Assembly (NCBI GenBank): GCA_023958085.1
Contig: JAMLGI010000005.1
Coordinates: 1 to 64,000, forward strand
Origin: Solirubrobacterales bacterium
Lineage (GTDB): Bacteria; Actinomycetota; Thermoleophilia; Solirubrobacterales; 70-9
DNA: 64,000 bases
Direction of reading: 5' to 3'
Positions 53,151-62,298 of the stretch are shown here, piece by piece. Every line of letters begins with the position of its first letter. Position 1 is the first letter of the stretch. The notes under the pieces are model-generated. The model did not search any database and was not told the origin of the DNA. It worked only from the letters and a program-made list of their open reading frames with translations. The position numbers and the translations under genes are program-made.

Positions 53151-55445
53151 ATGAAGAGGCTGGTTGTTCTGCTGGTGACCGCACTTGCGGCAGGATTCGT
53201 GTGGAGCGCGGGGTCGGCATCGGCGGCGCCCTCGGCACTCGGGATTCCGTGCTCCCAGGCCGGTGACAACTCCTACCTGTGCGGCAACACCAGCCCGCGG
53301 AGCACCGCCACCACCTGGGATGGAATGCCGATCGATGTGAATGTCGCGCTACCGGATCCCGGGACCTTCGGTTCGGGCCCATATCCGCTGGTGATGATCT
53401 TCCACGGCTACGGGCAGGCGAAAATCGGTTTTGGCGAGATGAAGCGTTACACGGACGAAGGATACGCCGTCTTTTCGATGTCCGATCGCGGCTTCTACCA
53501 GTCCTGCGGTCAGCCCGACTCGGTGACCGCCGACCCGGTCGGCTGTGCCGGGCAGTACGTACGCCTGATGGACGCCAGATACGAGGTGCGGGATGCCCAG
53601 TACTTCGCCGGTCGCCTTGCTGACGAAGGTCTGGTGCAGCCGACGAAGATCGCCGCCACCGGAAACTCCTACGGGGGCGGGATGTCAATGGCCCTGGCGG
53701 CCCTGAACGACCGCACCATGATGCCGGATGGACTGCTTGTGCCGTGGACCAGCCCGGATGGAAAGGCAATGGCCTTGGCGGCAGCTGCCCCGTTTGCCCC
53801 CTGGACCGACCTCGCCTATGCCCTGGCCCCGAACGGACGCACGCTGGACTACCTGCGGGACAACCGGTACGACCCGGATCACGTCGGAGTGTTGAAACAG
53901 TCGATCACCAACGGGCTCTTCATGGCCGGCAACGCGGTCGGGAGATACGCCCCGGCCGGTGAACTCCCGTCGGCCGACCTCGAGGGCTGGCTGAACCTGA
54001 TCAACCAGGGCGAGCCCTACCAGAACAAGCCGGAGGTGGCCGACATGATCGGTGAACTGACCAACTTCCACTCCTCCTACTATCTCGACCACAGTCGGGC
54101 ACCGGCACCGACCCTGATTGGAGCCGGTTTTACCGACGACATCTTTCCGGTGGATGAGGCTGTGCGCTTCTACCACCGGACAAGAGCCGAACACTCCGGA
54201 ACACCGATCGCCCTGATGGTGGCCGATTTCGGTCACCAACGGGCTCAGAACAAGGGACCGGAACTCGCTGCCTGGAGTGACCTCCAGCTGCGTTGGATCA
54301 ACTGGTATCTGGCCCACAAGGCGCCGAAGCCGAACAACGAGGTGACCGCCTGGACCGAGACCTGCCCGGCGAGCGCTCCGTCCGGCGGTCCCTACCGGGC
54401 CGGTGACTGGGCTTCGCTCGCCGCGGGTGAAATCACCGTGCAGGGCGGAAAGGCCGAACAGGTGATCAAGCCGTGGGGTGGAAGCAGGGATGTCGCCAAC
54501 GCATTCGGTGTCCTCGGCCCGGGTGCCTGCGCCGCACCGGACGGGGCTCGCGAGCCGGGAACGGCCAACTACGAATCGGCACCGGCACCGGCCGCGGGCT
54601 TCACGGTGCTCGGTTCACCAACCGTGATCACCGACCTCGGGGTCACCGGCAGTGGATCCGAGATCGCCGCCCGGCTCGTTGACGTCGCCCCGGACGGCAC
54701 CAAACAGCTCGTCGCCCGACAGCTCTACCGGGCCGACCGGGACGGCTACCAGGTGTTCCAGCTTCACCCCGGGGCCTGGACCTTCGCCGCCGGTCACGTC
54801 GCGCGACTCGAACTACTGCCAAAGGACGGACCGAGCAGCGCTGCAGGGGGCACACTCTCGAACTACGGCAGACCATCGGACCAGCAGCAGGCGATCACGG
54901 TGAGGGACCTGGTACTCAGGCTGCCGGTCACGGAACCGGCCGGTTCGCTCCGTGGTCTGGTCAAGGCCGTCAGTCCGAGAGTCCTGCCCGATGATCGGGG
55001 ACCCGTGGCGTTGGCCCGCGGCTACCTCGGTTCGATCCCGATGAAGGGCTGGACTGCCAGCCGGAAGACCATCCTGCGCGCAGTTGGTCCGGCTCGGGCA
55101 AAGGGACGGACGGTTCGGATCCATGTTTCCTGCATCACCAGTGCCCCGAAGTGCGACCGCTCCCGAATCACGATCCGGGCAAGGGTCAAGGGCCGCAACG
55201 TGACGGTTGCGACCCGTGGCGGGATCAGCGTCGCCCCCGGAACCTCCCGTTCGATTGCCCTCCCGCTCTCGGGCCGGGCCCGGAATCTCATGCGGGAACG
55301 CCGGGTGACCAAGAGGCGAAACGGCCGCCGGGTAAAGATCCGCGTCCAGGGGGTACGGAAGCTCCGGATCAGGGTTGAGATCTCCAGCGGTGCCAGCCGG
55401 TCCACCACGGCAACTGTCCTGAAAAGGACCGGCCCGGTCCGTTAG
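53151..55445 (+). CDS. Large secreted alpha/beta hydrolase (CocE/X-Pro dipeptidyl-peptidase S15-like)
   Basis: The 764-residue protein starts with a Sec signal peptide (MKRLVVLLVTALAAGFVWSAGSASA). An alpha/beta hydrolase core follows, with nucleophile S173 in GNSYGG, acid D329/D330 in GFTDDIFP and H362 in DFGHQRAQ. Next comes a beta-rich domain (~400-580) like the jelly roll of S15/CocE enzymes. A very basic C-terminal ~190 residues has repeated R/K-rich beta segments. Likely activities are peptidase or esterase outside the cell; the substrate is unknown. The ATG at 53151 has GGGAGG upstream. Its position splits the usual rnj-ftsK neighbourhood. Confidence 0.8.
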   Translation: MKRLVVLLVTALAAGFVWSAGSASAAPSALGIPCSQAGDNSYLCGNTSPRSTATTWDGMPIDVNVALPDPGTFGSGPYPLVMIFHGYGQAKIGFGEMKRYTDEGYAVFSMSDRGFYQSCGQPDSVTADPVGCAGQYVRLMDARYEVRDAQYFAGRLADEGLVQPTKIAATGNSYGGGMSMALAALNDRTMMPDGLLVPWTSPDGKAMALAAAAPFAPWTDLAYALAPNGRTLDYLRDNRYDPDHVGVLKQSITNGLFMAGNAVGRYAPAGELPSADLEGWLNLINQGEPYQNKPEVADMIGELTNFHSSYYLDHSRAPAPTLIGAGFTDDIFPVDEAVRFYHRTRAEHSGTPIALMVADFGHQRAQNKGPELAAWSDLQLRWINWYLAHKAPKPNNEVTAWTETCPASAPSGGPYRAGDWASLAAGEITVQGGKAEQVIKPWGGSRDVANAFGVLGPGACAAPDGAREPGTANYESAPAPAAGFTVLGSPTVITDLGVTGSGSEIAARLVDVAPDGTKQLVARQLYRADRDGYQVFQLHPGAWTFAAGHVARLELLPKDGPSSAAGGTLSNYGRPSDQQQAITVRDLVLRLPVTEPAGSLRGLVKAVSPRVLPDDRGPVALARGYLGSIPMKGWTASRKTILRAVGPARAKGRTVRIHVSCITSAPKCDRSRITIRARVKGRNVTVATRGGISVAPGTSRSIALPLSGRARNLMRERRVTKRRNGRRVKIRVQGVRKLRIRVEISSGASRSTTATVLKRTGPVR

Positions 55446-55535
55446 AACCGGGTCGGCGGGGGCAGTGACCAGATACAGCAAGACCGCCGGGCCGGGGGAG
55501 GGGGAGAGGCTCGACGGTCAGTGCTGAAAAAGTGA

Positions 55536-55572
55536 ACCCGCCGGGGCAGTCTGGGGGAGATCCCCGACGGGT
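55536..55572. terminator. Hairpin between convergent hydrolase and histidine-kinase genes
   Basis: ACCCGCCGGGG (55536-55546) pairs with CCCCGACGGGT (55562-55572) with one mismatch, around a 15-nt loop. No T tract. Its place between converging genes fits a bidirectional terminator. Confidence 0.4.
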
Positions 55573-55621
55573 CCATGTGTCTCGTCCGCGAAGAAAGATA
55601 GATCCCGGTCATAAATCGGCG

Positions 55622-57178
55622 CTAAAGCTCCCCTAACGATTTCCTACCGGTTTGCGAACCCCCGTCGACGGAGCCATTCCGGGTTGCCAGCGGCAGAGCG
55701 ACGGTGAACTCGGCACCACCGATCGGTGAGTCACCGACGCTGACCGTGCCGCCGTGCCGCTCGGCGATCGCCTTGACGATCGCCAGCCCGAGCCCGGTCC
55801 CCTTGCCGCCGGCCCGATCGAGAGGGCCGACGCCACGCACAAAACGATCGAAGATCTCCGGCTTGATCGCGGCCGGAATACCGGGTCCGTCGTCGCTGAC
55901 CGTGAGGATGGCGGTTCCCCCGGCCTGATCGGCGGTGGTGGCGACGATGATCCTCGACCTCCCGCCGACATGCCGGATCGCGTTGCCGATCAGGTTCACC
56001 GCAACCCGATGAAGCTCGTCGGCCGCTCCCTGGACCGGAACCGGTCCGGTCGACTTCACCTCGATCGTCTGTTGATCGATCAGAGGTTCCAGTTCTGCCA
56101 CCGCGTCGGCAGCGATCCGTTCGAGATCACAGCCGTCGAAGGCGGCTTCCCTCAAGGCATCGATGCGGGCAAGAACCTGAAGATCGGCGACCAGTCGCCG
56201 CATGCGTCGTGAAGATCGCAGCGCCGACTCAACCGCATCAACGTCGTCGTTGCGATCCGCCTGGCGGAGTGAGTCCTCGAGCAGTTCGAGGTTGGCGAGA
56301 ACGCTGGTGAGCGGGGTTCGAAGTTCATGGGAGGCATCGGCAACGAACTCCCGTTGGCGTCTCAGCAGCCGTTCCTCTTCAGCTCGTGAAAGGGTCAGTT
56401 CGTGGAGCATCTCGCTGAAGGTCCGGGTCAACTCGGCAACCTCGTCGTCGCTGACGGGGGTCGCCAGCCGGACCTCGGGGTCCCGGGTGCGCGCGATCTC
56501 GCGGGCGGTCGAGGTCAGGACCGAGATCGGCCGCATCGCACGCCTGGAGAGCACCATCGCTCCCAGGGCTGCGAGGAGCGTGGCCCCCAGGACTCCGGCC
56601 ATTATCGAGAAACGGATGCTGTTGATCGAGTCGGCCAGCCGGTCCTCGGACCGCCCGTATCGGATCCAGCCAGCCACCTGACTCTCATTCTGGGGGTTGA
56701 TCACCGGCGCGGTAGCGATCTGAAAGCCGTTGAAGGTGGTGACCCCGGACGTGGCGTGAAGGGGTCCCATCGGCGGGTCCTCATCGAGCGGCAGGGAGGT
56801 GATGATGCCGCCGGCGGGCCAGTAGTCGATCCGTCCGGCGCTGGGTCCGATCTCTCTTTCAAACGCCTCATCGTCGATGTATGCCGGGCTGACGATCAGG
56901 TTCGGGATCTTGGGAAGGGCCTCGGCCAGCTCGTCAGCCTTGCTCATGGTGTCGGCCGCGAAGTTGTCGCGAAGCCGGTTGGTGGCGAGTTGCCCGACCA
57001 CTACCCCGAAGATCACGAGGATCAGGAAGGTGAGTCCCGCCGAGACCGCGGTCAGCTTCCAGCGGATCGGCCAGTTTGGCGGCCAGTAGCGCGACTCCCT
57101 CAGATCCGGGCGGCCCGCTCGATCGGGAGCTGCAGGCGGCCGGTCCGGCCCCGGTTCAGAGGGATCGACCGGGTCCAA
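55622..57178 (-). CDS. Sensor histidine kinase
   Basis: A 518-residue membrane kinase. TM1 is near 40-65 (WKLTAVSAGLTFLILVIFGVVV), followed by an extracytoplasmic sensor of ~120 residues. TM2 is near 180-203, then HAMP and HisKA with the phospho-accepting H284 in DASHELRTPLTSVLANLELL. HATPase_c ends in the G2 box GTGLGLAIVKAIAERHGG. The start is uncertain: TTG at 57178 lies 2 nt after the response-regulator stop. No signal is identifiable in the sensor domain. It forms a two-component pair with the upstream OmpR-type regulator. Confidence 0.9.
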   Translation of the reverse strand: MDPVDPSEPGPDRPPAAPDRAGRPDLRESRYWPPNWPIRWKLTAVSAGLTFLILVIFGVVVGQLATNRLRDNFAADTMSKADELAEALPKIPNLIVSPAYIDDEAFEREIGPSAGRIDYWPAGGIITSLPLDEDPPMGPLHATSGVTTFNGFQIATAPVINPQNESQVAGWIRYGRSEDRLADSINSIRFSIMAGVLGATLLAALGAMVLSRRAMRPISVLTSTAREIARTRDPEVRLATPVSDDEVAELTRTFSEMLHELTLSRAEEERLLRRQREFVADASHELRTPLTSVLANLELLEDSLRQADRNDDVDAVESALRSSRRMRRLVADLQVLARIDALREAAFDGCDLERIAADAVAELEPLIDQQTIEVKSTGPVPVQGAADELHRVAVNLIGNAIRHVGGRSRIIVATTADQAGGTAILTVSDDGPGIPAAIKPEIFDRFVRGVGPLDRAGGKGTGLGLAIVKAIAERHGGTVSVGDSPIGGAEFTVALPLATRNGSVDGGSQTGRKSLGEL

Positions 57179-57180
57179 GG

Positions 57181-57873
57181 TCAGGCCCTGATCAGGTATC
57201 CGGCCCCGCGCTTTGTCTGCAGGATCCGCTCTTCGCCGCCCTCCTCCAGCTTTCGGCGAAGATTCGAGATGAAGACGTCGATCGTGTTGGTCTCGTCCAG
57301 GGGGTCGTAACCCCAAACCTCCTCGAGCAGGCGTTCCCGGGAGATGACCAGACGCTGGTTGCGCATCAGGTACTCAAGCAGTTCGAACTCCCGTTTGGTC
57401 AGTTCGAGTTCCCGTTCACCGCGGGAGACCTCCCTGGTGTCCGGATTCAGCCGCAGATCACCGGCGGTGAGCATCGCCGACCCGGTGGGGGGATGACGCC
57501 GAAGCAACGCCCTGATCCGGGCCAGAAGTTCGGATCGGTCGAAGGGCTTGACCAGATAGTCGTCGGCTCCCCGGTCGAGGCCGGTCACCCGGTCCTCGGT
57601 CTCGGCCCGGGCGGTCAGCATCAGGACCGGAACCTCACTTGATTCGCGCAGCCCCGAGCAGACTTCGAGGCCATCCATGTCCGGAAGTCCGAGGTCGAGC
57701 ACGACCAGGTCGGGAAGAAACTCGGTGGCTGTGCCCAGTCCGGCCAGACCCTCCCGTTCGGCCCGGACTTCGTATCCCTCACCACGCAGAGTCCGTCGCA
57801 GTACATCGACGATCTCCTCGTCGTCCTCGATGATCAGGATCCGACCTTCGCTTCCATCCGGTCCGGCGTACAT
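57181..57873 (-). CDS. OmpR-family response regulator
   Basis: A 230-residue DNA-binding regulator. The receiver domain has acidic residues IIEDDEE near 14, the phospho-acceptor D60 in LVVLDLGLPDMDG and the lysine in YLVKPF near 109. The C-terminal winged helix (GDLRLNPDTREVSRGERELELTKREFELLEYL...TKRGAGYLIRA) is OmpR/PhoB type. I use the ATG at 57873 because a TACAAT -10 box lies 6 nt upstream, inside the longer open frame. Regulated genes are unknown; the adjacent secreted hydrolase is a candidate only by position. Confidence 0.92.
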   Translation of the reverse strand: MYAGPDGSEGRILIIEDDEEIVDVLRRTLRGEGYEVRAEREGLAGLGTATEFLPDLVVLDLGLPDMDGLEVCSGLRESSEVPVLMLTARAETEDRVTGLDRGADDYLVKPFDRSELLARIRALLRRHPPTGSAMLTAGDLRLNPDTREVSRGERELELTKREFELLEYLMRNQRLVISRERLLEEVWGYDPLDETNTIDVFISNLRRKLEEGGEERILQTKRGAGYLIRA

Positions 57874-57879
57874 GGGCTG

Positions 57880-57885
57880 ATTGTA
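57880..57885 (-). promoter_or_regulatory. -10 box candidate for the two-component operon
   Basis: On the minus strand TACAAT matches the -10 consensus closely and ends 6 nt before the ATG at 57873, a leaderless arrangement. Confidence 0.5.
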
Positions 57886-57980
57886 GTCAGCGGACCGGAG
57901 GTGGCGTGAACACATCCTGGAGGTGAAACCGGCCGGCTGCGGGCGGGAGGAAACCGGACCGAACCGGCGAAACGGAAGTC

Positions 57981-60719
57981 ATGTTCGTACGTTCATCCAG
58001 GCGGGCCTCCGGGCAGCGCCCGAAGTCGGGTGCAGCAAAGAAGCCCAAAGGCAAGGGGGCGGACCCGGACCCGGCGGAGCGGGCTCGGGAGCCACTGACC
58101 CAGCGCCAGCTCGACCTGCTCGCCCTCGGTGGTGTGCTGGTCGGCGTATATCTGGTCCTCGTCCTCTATTTCGGCTGGAACGGCGGGCAGCTGGGTCAAT
58201 CGATCGGAGACGGGCTCAAGTACGTTCTCGGGCTTGGCGCGTTCCTCGTGCCACCCATTCTCTTTGCGGTTGGCGGGGTGGCCTCATTTCGACCGTCGCT
58301 GCCGTCATCACGCCCGGTCTGGGCCGGAGCGCTGCTTCTGGCCGGAGGCATGCTGCTCGCACTGGCGGCCGGCACGGCCGGGCTCGCCGGCGGGCGTCCC
58401 GACCGGATCGCCTGGTTTGACCCGGGCTGGTTCCCGGATCACGGCGGGGTGATCGGAGAGTCGTTCCACTGGCTGGCCGCCACCCTGTTCCAGCCGTTCG
58501 GCGCGCACCTGATCGCGATCTTCGCGGTCCTGGCGGGGGTTCTCCTGCTGACCGGAACCACAATTGCCGCGGTGGTAGGACGGAGCGGGAAGGCGATCCG
58601 CCGCGCCGGGAGCAGTTCAGCCGAGGCTACCCGGCGACTGATCCACCTGGGATCGGACCCGGAAGCCGATCGGGAAACGGTCTGCCGCGAGAACGAGGAT
58701 CCGGTCCCCGAACCGGATGGGGGCGAGGCGGTTACCGCCGCGGTCGACCTCGTCGATGATTCCGGGGCGACCGTCGAGATCCCGGCCCTGCGCGAACCTT
58801 CGCCGGTGGAGATCGACATCTGGGGGGAGCCCGGGACCGAGCCCGGAATCTCCTCCCGAACCGAACGACTCGAACCGATCGCGATCTTCGGCGAGGGCAG
58901 GGTCACAGCGGACCGGGAAGCCGCCGTCGCCGCGCTCGAACCGGACCGTTCGGACGATCCGACCACGACACTCACCGATGACCTCGAAGAGGAACTCGAC
59001 GATCTGGAGCGAGAGTTCGATTCGGACGAGGGCGTACCGGAGGTCGAGCTGGAACGCGATCCCGAGCTCGAAACCGACCTCGATCCCGGGGGCCACACGG
59101 ACCCGACCCAGCTCGAGTTGACCCCGATGGGCAAGCGACGCGGCGCCACGGTGGCCGAGGCTGCAGTCAGCTACCGCAACCCGGCCCGCAAGTTGCTCGA
59201 CCGCAGCCGCAACGGGAGCGGACCCGATCCAGCCGCGCAGAAGGAGCTTGCCCGGAAACTGGTCGAGACGCTGGGGCATTTCGGGGTTGAAGCAAAGATC
59301 GTTGGCGTGGTCACCGGTCCGCACGTTTCCCGCTTCGAGCTGCAACTCGCTCCCGGCACAAAGGTGGCCAAGGTGAGTCAGCTCTCGAACGATCTTGCCT
59401 ACGCCCTTGCTTCCACCGACATCCGGATCCTGGCGCCGATCCCCGGCAAGCAGGCGGTTGGGGTCGAGGTCCCGAACGAAAGCCGCAAGATGGTCCGGCT
59501 GGGGGATATCTACTCGGCCCCGCCCGAGAAGGCTTCACCGCTCTTCGCCTGGCTCGGCAAGGGAATCGACGGCAAGCCGGTCTCGGCCGATCTCGCCTCG
59601 ATGCCACACGTTCTCGTTGCAGGCACCACCGGTTCCGGCAAGTCCGGCTGCGTGAATGCGGTGCTTTCCTCGATCCTCATGCACGCCTCGCCCAACGATG
59701 TGCGGCTGGTTCTGGTCGACCCGAAGCAGGTCGAACTCAACCACTACGAGGCGGTTCCGCACCTGCTTACCCCGGTCGTGACCCAGCCCAAGCTGGCGGC
59801 CAACGTGCTGAACAACCTCCTTGCCGAGATGGAAACCCGCTACGGGATGATGAAGGAGGCCCGGGCCCGGAATATCGGCGACTACAACGAGATCATGGAA
59901 CGGGAAGGCGGGGAGCGACTGCCTCACATCCTCTGCGTGATCGATGAGCTCGCCGACCTGATGATGGTCGCACCGGCCGACGTCGAATCGGCGATCATCC
60001 GGCTCGCCCAGAAGTCCCGGGCGACCGGGATCCACCTCCTGCTGGCAACCCAGCGCCCCTCGACCGACATCATCACCGGGACGATCAAGGTGAATATCCC
60101 CTCCCGGATCGCGTTCGCGGTCTCATCCCAGACCGATTCCCGGGTGATTCTCGACCAGGGCGGCGCCGAAGCGCTGCTCGGCAAGGGCGACATGCTGTAC
60201 CGGGGGCCGGGAACCTCGAAGCTGGCCCGGATCCAGGGGGCGTTCGTGGATGAGGAGGAGATCGCGAGGATCACCGATCACTGGTCGGCCCAGGGGGAGC
60301 CCGAGTTCGCCCAGGAGTTGTTGAGTGAGAGGGAACCCGCCCGTGAAGAGACCTCCGAGTCCGATTTCGATCCGGATCAGGACGATCTGCTGGACGAAGC
60401 AATCCAGCTCGTGGTGGATACCGAAACCGCTTCGGTCTCGATGATCCAGCGGCGGCTGCGGGTCGGATATACCCGGGCGGGAAGACTGGTCGACATGCTG
60501 GAACGGCGGGGGGTGATCTCCGGGTACGAAGGATCCAAGCCACGCCAGGTCCTGATCACGGCCGCCGATCTGCCCCGGGTTCTGGGGGGAGGCAGTGGGT
60601 CAGGTGCGACGGAAGCGCCCGGGACCGCTGACCCTGCCGGACCCGATCCGGCTGAGCCGGGCCCCACGGCTGCAGATCCGGAAAGTCCGGACGAGGATGC
60701 TCACGGTTCGGACGGATAG
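57981..60719 (+). CDS. ftsK: DNA translocase FtsK/SpoIIIE
   Basis: FtsK pumps chromosomal DNA through the closing division septum. The 912-residue protein has a basic N-terminus and four hydrophobic helices within ~45-215. An acidic Asp/Glu/Pro-rich linker runs to ~380, and the motor follows. Walker A is GTTGSGKS at 548-555, Walker B lies in HILCVIDELADLMM, and IHLLLATQRPSTDIITG is the RecA-like signature. The C-terminal gamma winged helix (SMIQRRLRVGYTRAGRLVDMLERRGVIS), which reads KOPS-like orienting sequences, is followed by a Pro/Ala-rich tail. It sits with cinA and recA as in many actinobacteria. Confidence 0.95.
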   Translation: MFVRSSRRASGQRPKSGAAKKPKGKGADPDPAERAREPLTQRQLDLLALGGVLVGVYLVLVLYFGWNGGQLGQSIGDGLKYVLGLGAFLVPPILFAVGGVASFRPSLPSSRPVWAGALLLAGGMLLALAAGTAGLAGGRPDRIAWFDPGWFPDHGGVIGESFHWLAATLFQPFGAHLIAIFAVLAGVLLLTGTTIAAVVGRSGKAIRRAGSSSAEATRRLIHLGSDPEADRETVCRENEDPVPEPDGGEAVTAAVDLVDDSGATVEIPALREPSPVEIDIWGEPGTEPGISSRTERLEPIAIFGEGRVTADREAAVAALEPDRSDDPTTTLTDDLEEELDDLEREFDSDEGVPEVELERDPELETDLDPGGHTDPTQLELTPMGKRRGATVAEAAVSYRNPARKLLDRSRNGSGPDPAAQKELARKLVETLGHFGVEAKIVGVVTGPHVSRFELQLAPGTKVAKVSQLSNDLAYALASTDIRILAPIPGKQAVGVEVPNESRKMVRLGDIYSAPPEKASPLFAWLGKGIDGKPVSADLASMPHVLVAGTTGSGKSGCVNAVLSSILMHASPNDVRLVLVDPKQVELNHYEAVPHLLTPVVTQPKLAANVLNNLLAEMETRYGMMKEARARNIGDYNEIMEREGGERLPHILCVIDELADLMMVAPADVESAIIRLAQKSRATGIHLLLATQRPSTDIITGTIKVNIPSRIAFAVSSQTDSRVILDQGGAEALLGKGDMLYRGPGTSKLARIQGAFVDEEEIARITDHWSAQGEPEFAQELLSEREPAREETSESDFDPDQDDLLDEAIQLVVDTETASVSMIQRRLRVGYTRAGRLVDMLERRGVISGYEGSKPRQVLITAADLPRVLGGGSGSGATEAPGTADPAGPDPAEPGPTAADPESPDEDAHGSDG

Positions 60720-60757
60720 ATTCAGTAGGTGATGATTCGAACCACCCGTCGGCGACG

Positions 60758-62089
60758 ATGAACGAGGGACTTCCCGGGACCGACCAGACGGTGAAGGCCG
60801 GCATCCTGGTGACCGGAACCGAGGTTCTTCAGGCGACGATCCGGGACGAGAACGGCCCCTGGCTTTCGGAACGACTCGCCGGCCTCGGGATCGAGCTGGT
60901 CGCGACCGTGGTTGTCGCCGACCACCGGGAGGCGGTTGCTCATGCCCTCGGCCAGTTTGCCGGGCTCGGAGCCGACCTGGTGATCACCACCGGCGGGCTT
61001 GGTCCGACCGCGGACGACCTGACCGCCGAGGTCGTTGCCGACTTCTGCCGTAGGCCACTCGCGCTCGATCCGGCCATGGAAAACAGGATCGGGGAGATCC
61101 TGGCCCGTTTCGCCCGGTCGTCGCCCGCTGCGGTTGATCGGGCAGCCCTCGATGCCGCCAACCGCAAGCAGGCGCTTGTGCCGACCGGAGCGGTCGCTCT
61201 CGATCCGGTTGGCACCGCGCCAGGGCTGATCGTTCCCCCGCGATCGGGCGGAGGCCCGCTGGTGCTGGTGCTGCCCGGGCCGCCGCGGGAACTGCGACCG
61301 ATGTGGGAGGCCGCGCTGGAAGAACCCCTGATGCGGGATCTGATCGGCCGCGCCTCGCCCCTCCACAGTCGCCATCTCCGGATGTTCGGAACTCCGGAAT
61401 CGGAGTTGGCCATGGCCCTGCGGGAGATCGAAGCGGACGGGACCTCGCTCGAGCCGCTCGAGGTGACGACCTGCCTCAGGCGGGGGGAGGTCGAGATCGA
61501 TATCCGCTACCGGCCCGGCGGGGAGGAATCCGTGACAGCCCTGACCTCGGCTCTCGCCGCGCGTTTCCCGCGAACTCTCTACAGCCGGGACGGGACGACC
61601 ATCGACCGGATCGTCGCCGACCTGCTCGGGGGACATCGCCTCGCGGTCGCCGAGTCGTGCAGCGCCGGCCTGTTGGCGGCACGGGTCACCGACCTGCCCG
61701 GAGCTTCCGCGTACTTTGCCGGAGGGGTCGTCTCCTACTCGAATCGGGCCAAGCAGGACCTGCTCGGAGTCGACCCGGGGTTGATCGCCCGTGAAGGGGC
61801 GGTCTCCGAGGAGGTCGCCCGGGCGATGGCAGTGGGGGCGCTGGATCGCTTCGACGCCGACGTTGCGGTGGCGATCACCGGGATTGCCGGTCCGGACGGC
61901 GGCAGCGAAGAAAAGCCGGTCGGCCTGGTTCATTTCAATGCCCGCACCGCCGACGGCAGGGAGAAGGCCGCGGCACCGGTCATCCCGGGCGGTCGGAACG
62001 ACGTCCGGGAACGCGCCGCCCTGGTGGCGATGCATCTGCTCCGGTGGTTGCTCGGCGGTTCCGGAACCCGGGCGGCCCCGCCGGAGTGA
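60758..62089 (+). CDS. cinA: CinA, competence/damage-inducible protein (NMN amidohydrolase/ADP-ribose pyrophosphatase family)
   Basis: The 443-residue protein has both usual parts. The N-terminal MoCF-like domain (GILVTGTEVLQATIRDENGPWLSERLAGLG, then TTGGLGPTADDLT) is linked to ADP-ribose pyrophosphatase activity. The C-terminal domain, from about 285, is nicotinamide-nucleotide amidase-like (AESCSAGLLAARVTDLPGASAYFAGGVVSY, GIAGPDGG). The order ftsK-cinA-recA-recX is common in actinobacteria; pgsA, often between ftsK and cinA, is absent here. Confidence 0.93.
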   Translation: MNEGLPGTDQTVKAGILVTGTEVLQATIRDENGPWLSERLAGLGIELVATVVVADHREAVAHALGQFAGLGADLVITTGGLGPTADDLTAEVVADFCRRPLALDPAMENRIGEILARFARSSPAAVDRAALDAANRKQALVPTGAVALDPVGTAPGLIVPPRSGGGPLVLVLPGPPRELRPMWEAALEEPLMRDLIGRASPLHSRHLRMFGTPESELAMALREIEADGTSLEPLEVTTCLRRGEVEIDIRYRPGGEESVTALTSALAARFPRTLYSRDGTTIDRIVADLLGGHRLAVAESCSAGLLAARVTDLPGASAYFAGGVVSYSNRAKQDLLGVDPGLIAREGAVSEEVARAMAVGALDRFDADVAVAITGIAGPDGGSEEKPVGLVHFNARTADGREKAAAPVIPGGRNDVRERAALVAMHLLRWLLGGSGTRAAPPE

Positions 62090-62177
62090 TCCGACGTTTG
62101 ATCCTTTCGGGACACTTCCGTGGCTGAAGCTTTACCCCCGGCGGGCCATGTGTGAGCAGGTCGGAGCAAGGATTGAT

Positions 62178-62206
62178 CCGGACGGAAGGATCCGTTTTCC
62201 GTCCGG
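62178..62206 (+). terminator. Hairpin between cinA and recA
   Basis: CCGGACGGAA (62178-62187) and TTCCGTCCGG (62197-62206) are a perfect 10-bp inverted repeat with a 9-nt loop. No T tract follows. It may end cinA transcripts or act near the recA promoter, which begins immediately downstream. Confidence 0.45.
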
Positions 62207-62215
62207 CCCGGGACG

Positions 62216-62221
62216 TATGGT
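62216..62221 (+). promoter_or_regulatory. -10 box candidate for recA
   Basis: TATGGT fits TANNNT and is 7 nt upstream of the SOS box, so LexA would cover the transcription start. The -35 position falls in the cinA-recA hairpin and is not recognisable. Confidence 0.45.
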
Positions 62222-62228
62222 TCCAGCA

Positions 62229-62242
62229 CGAACTTGTGTTCG
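62229..62242 (+). promoter_or_regulatory. LexA-binding SOS box of recA
   Basis: CGAACTTGTGTTCG is a perfect match to the Gram-positive SOS box core GAAC-N4-GTTC with flanking C and G. It lies 57 nt before the recA ATG. recA should be repressed by LexA and induced by DNA damage. Confidence 0.9.
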
Positions 62243-62298
62243 GGTGAACGACACGGACAAGCAAGGCTGCCCGGCGAGGGCAGGGATTGGCGGAACAG

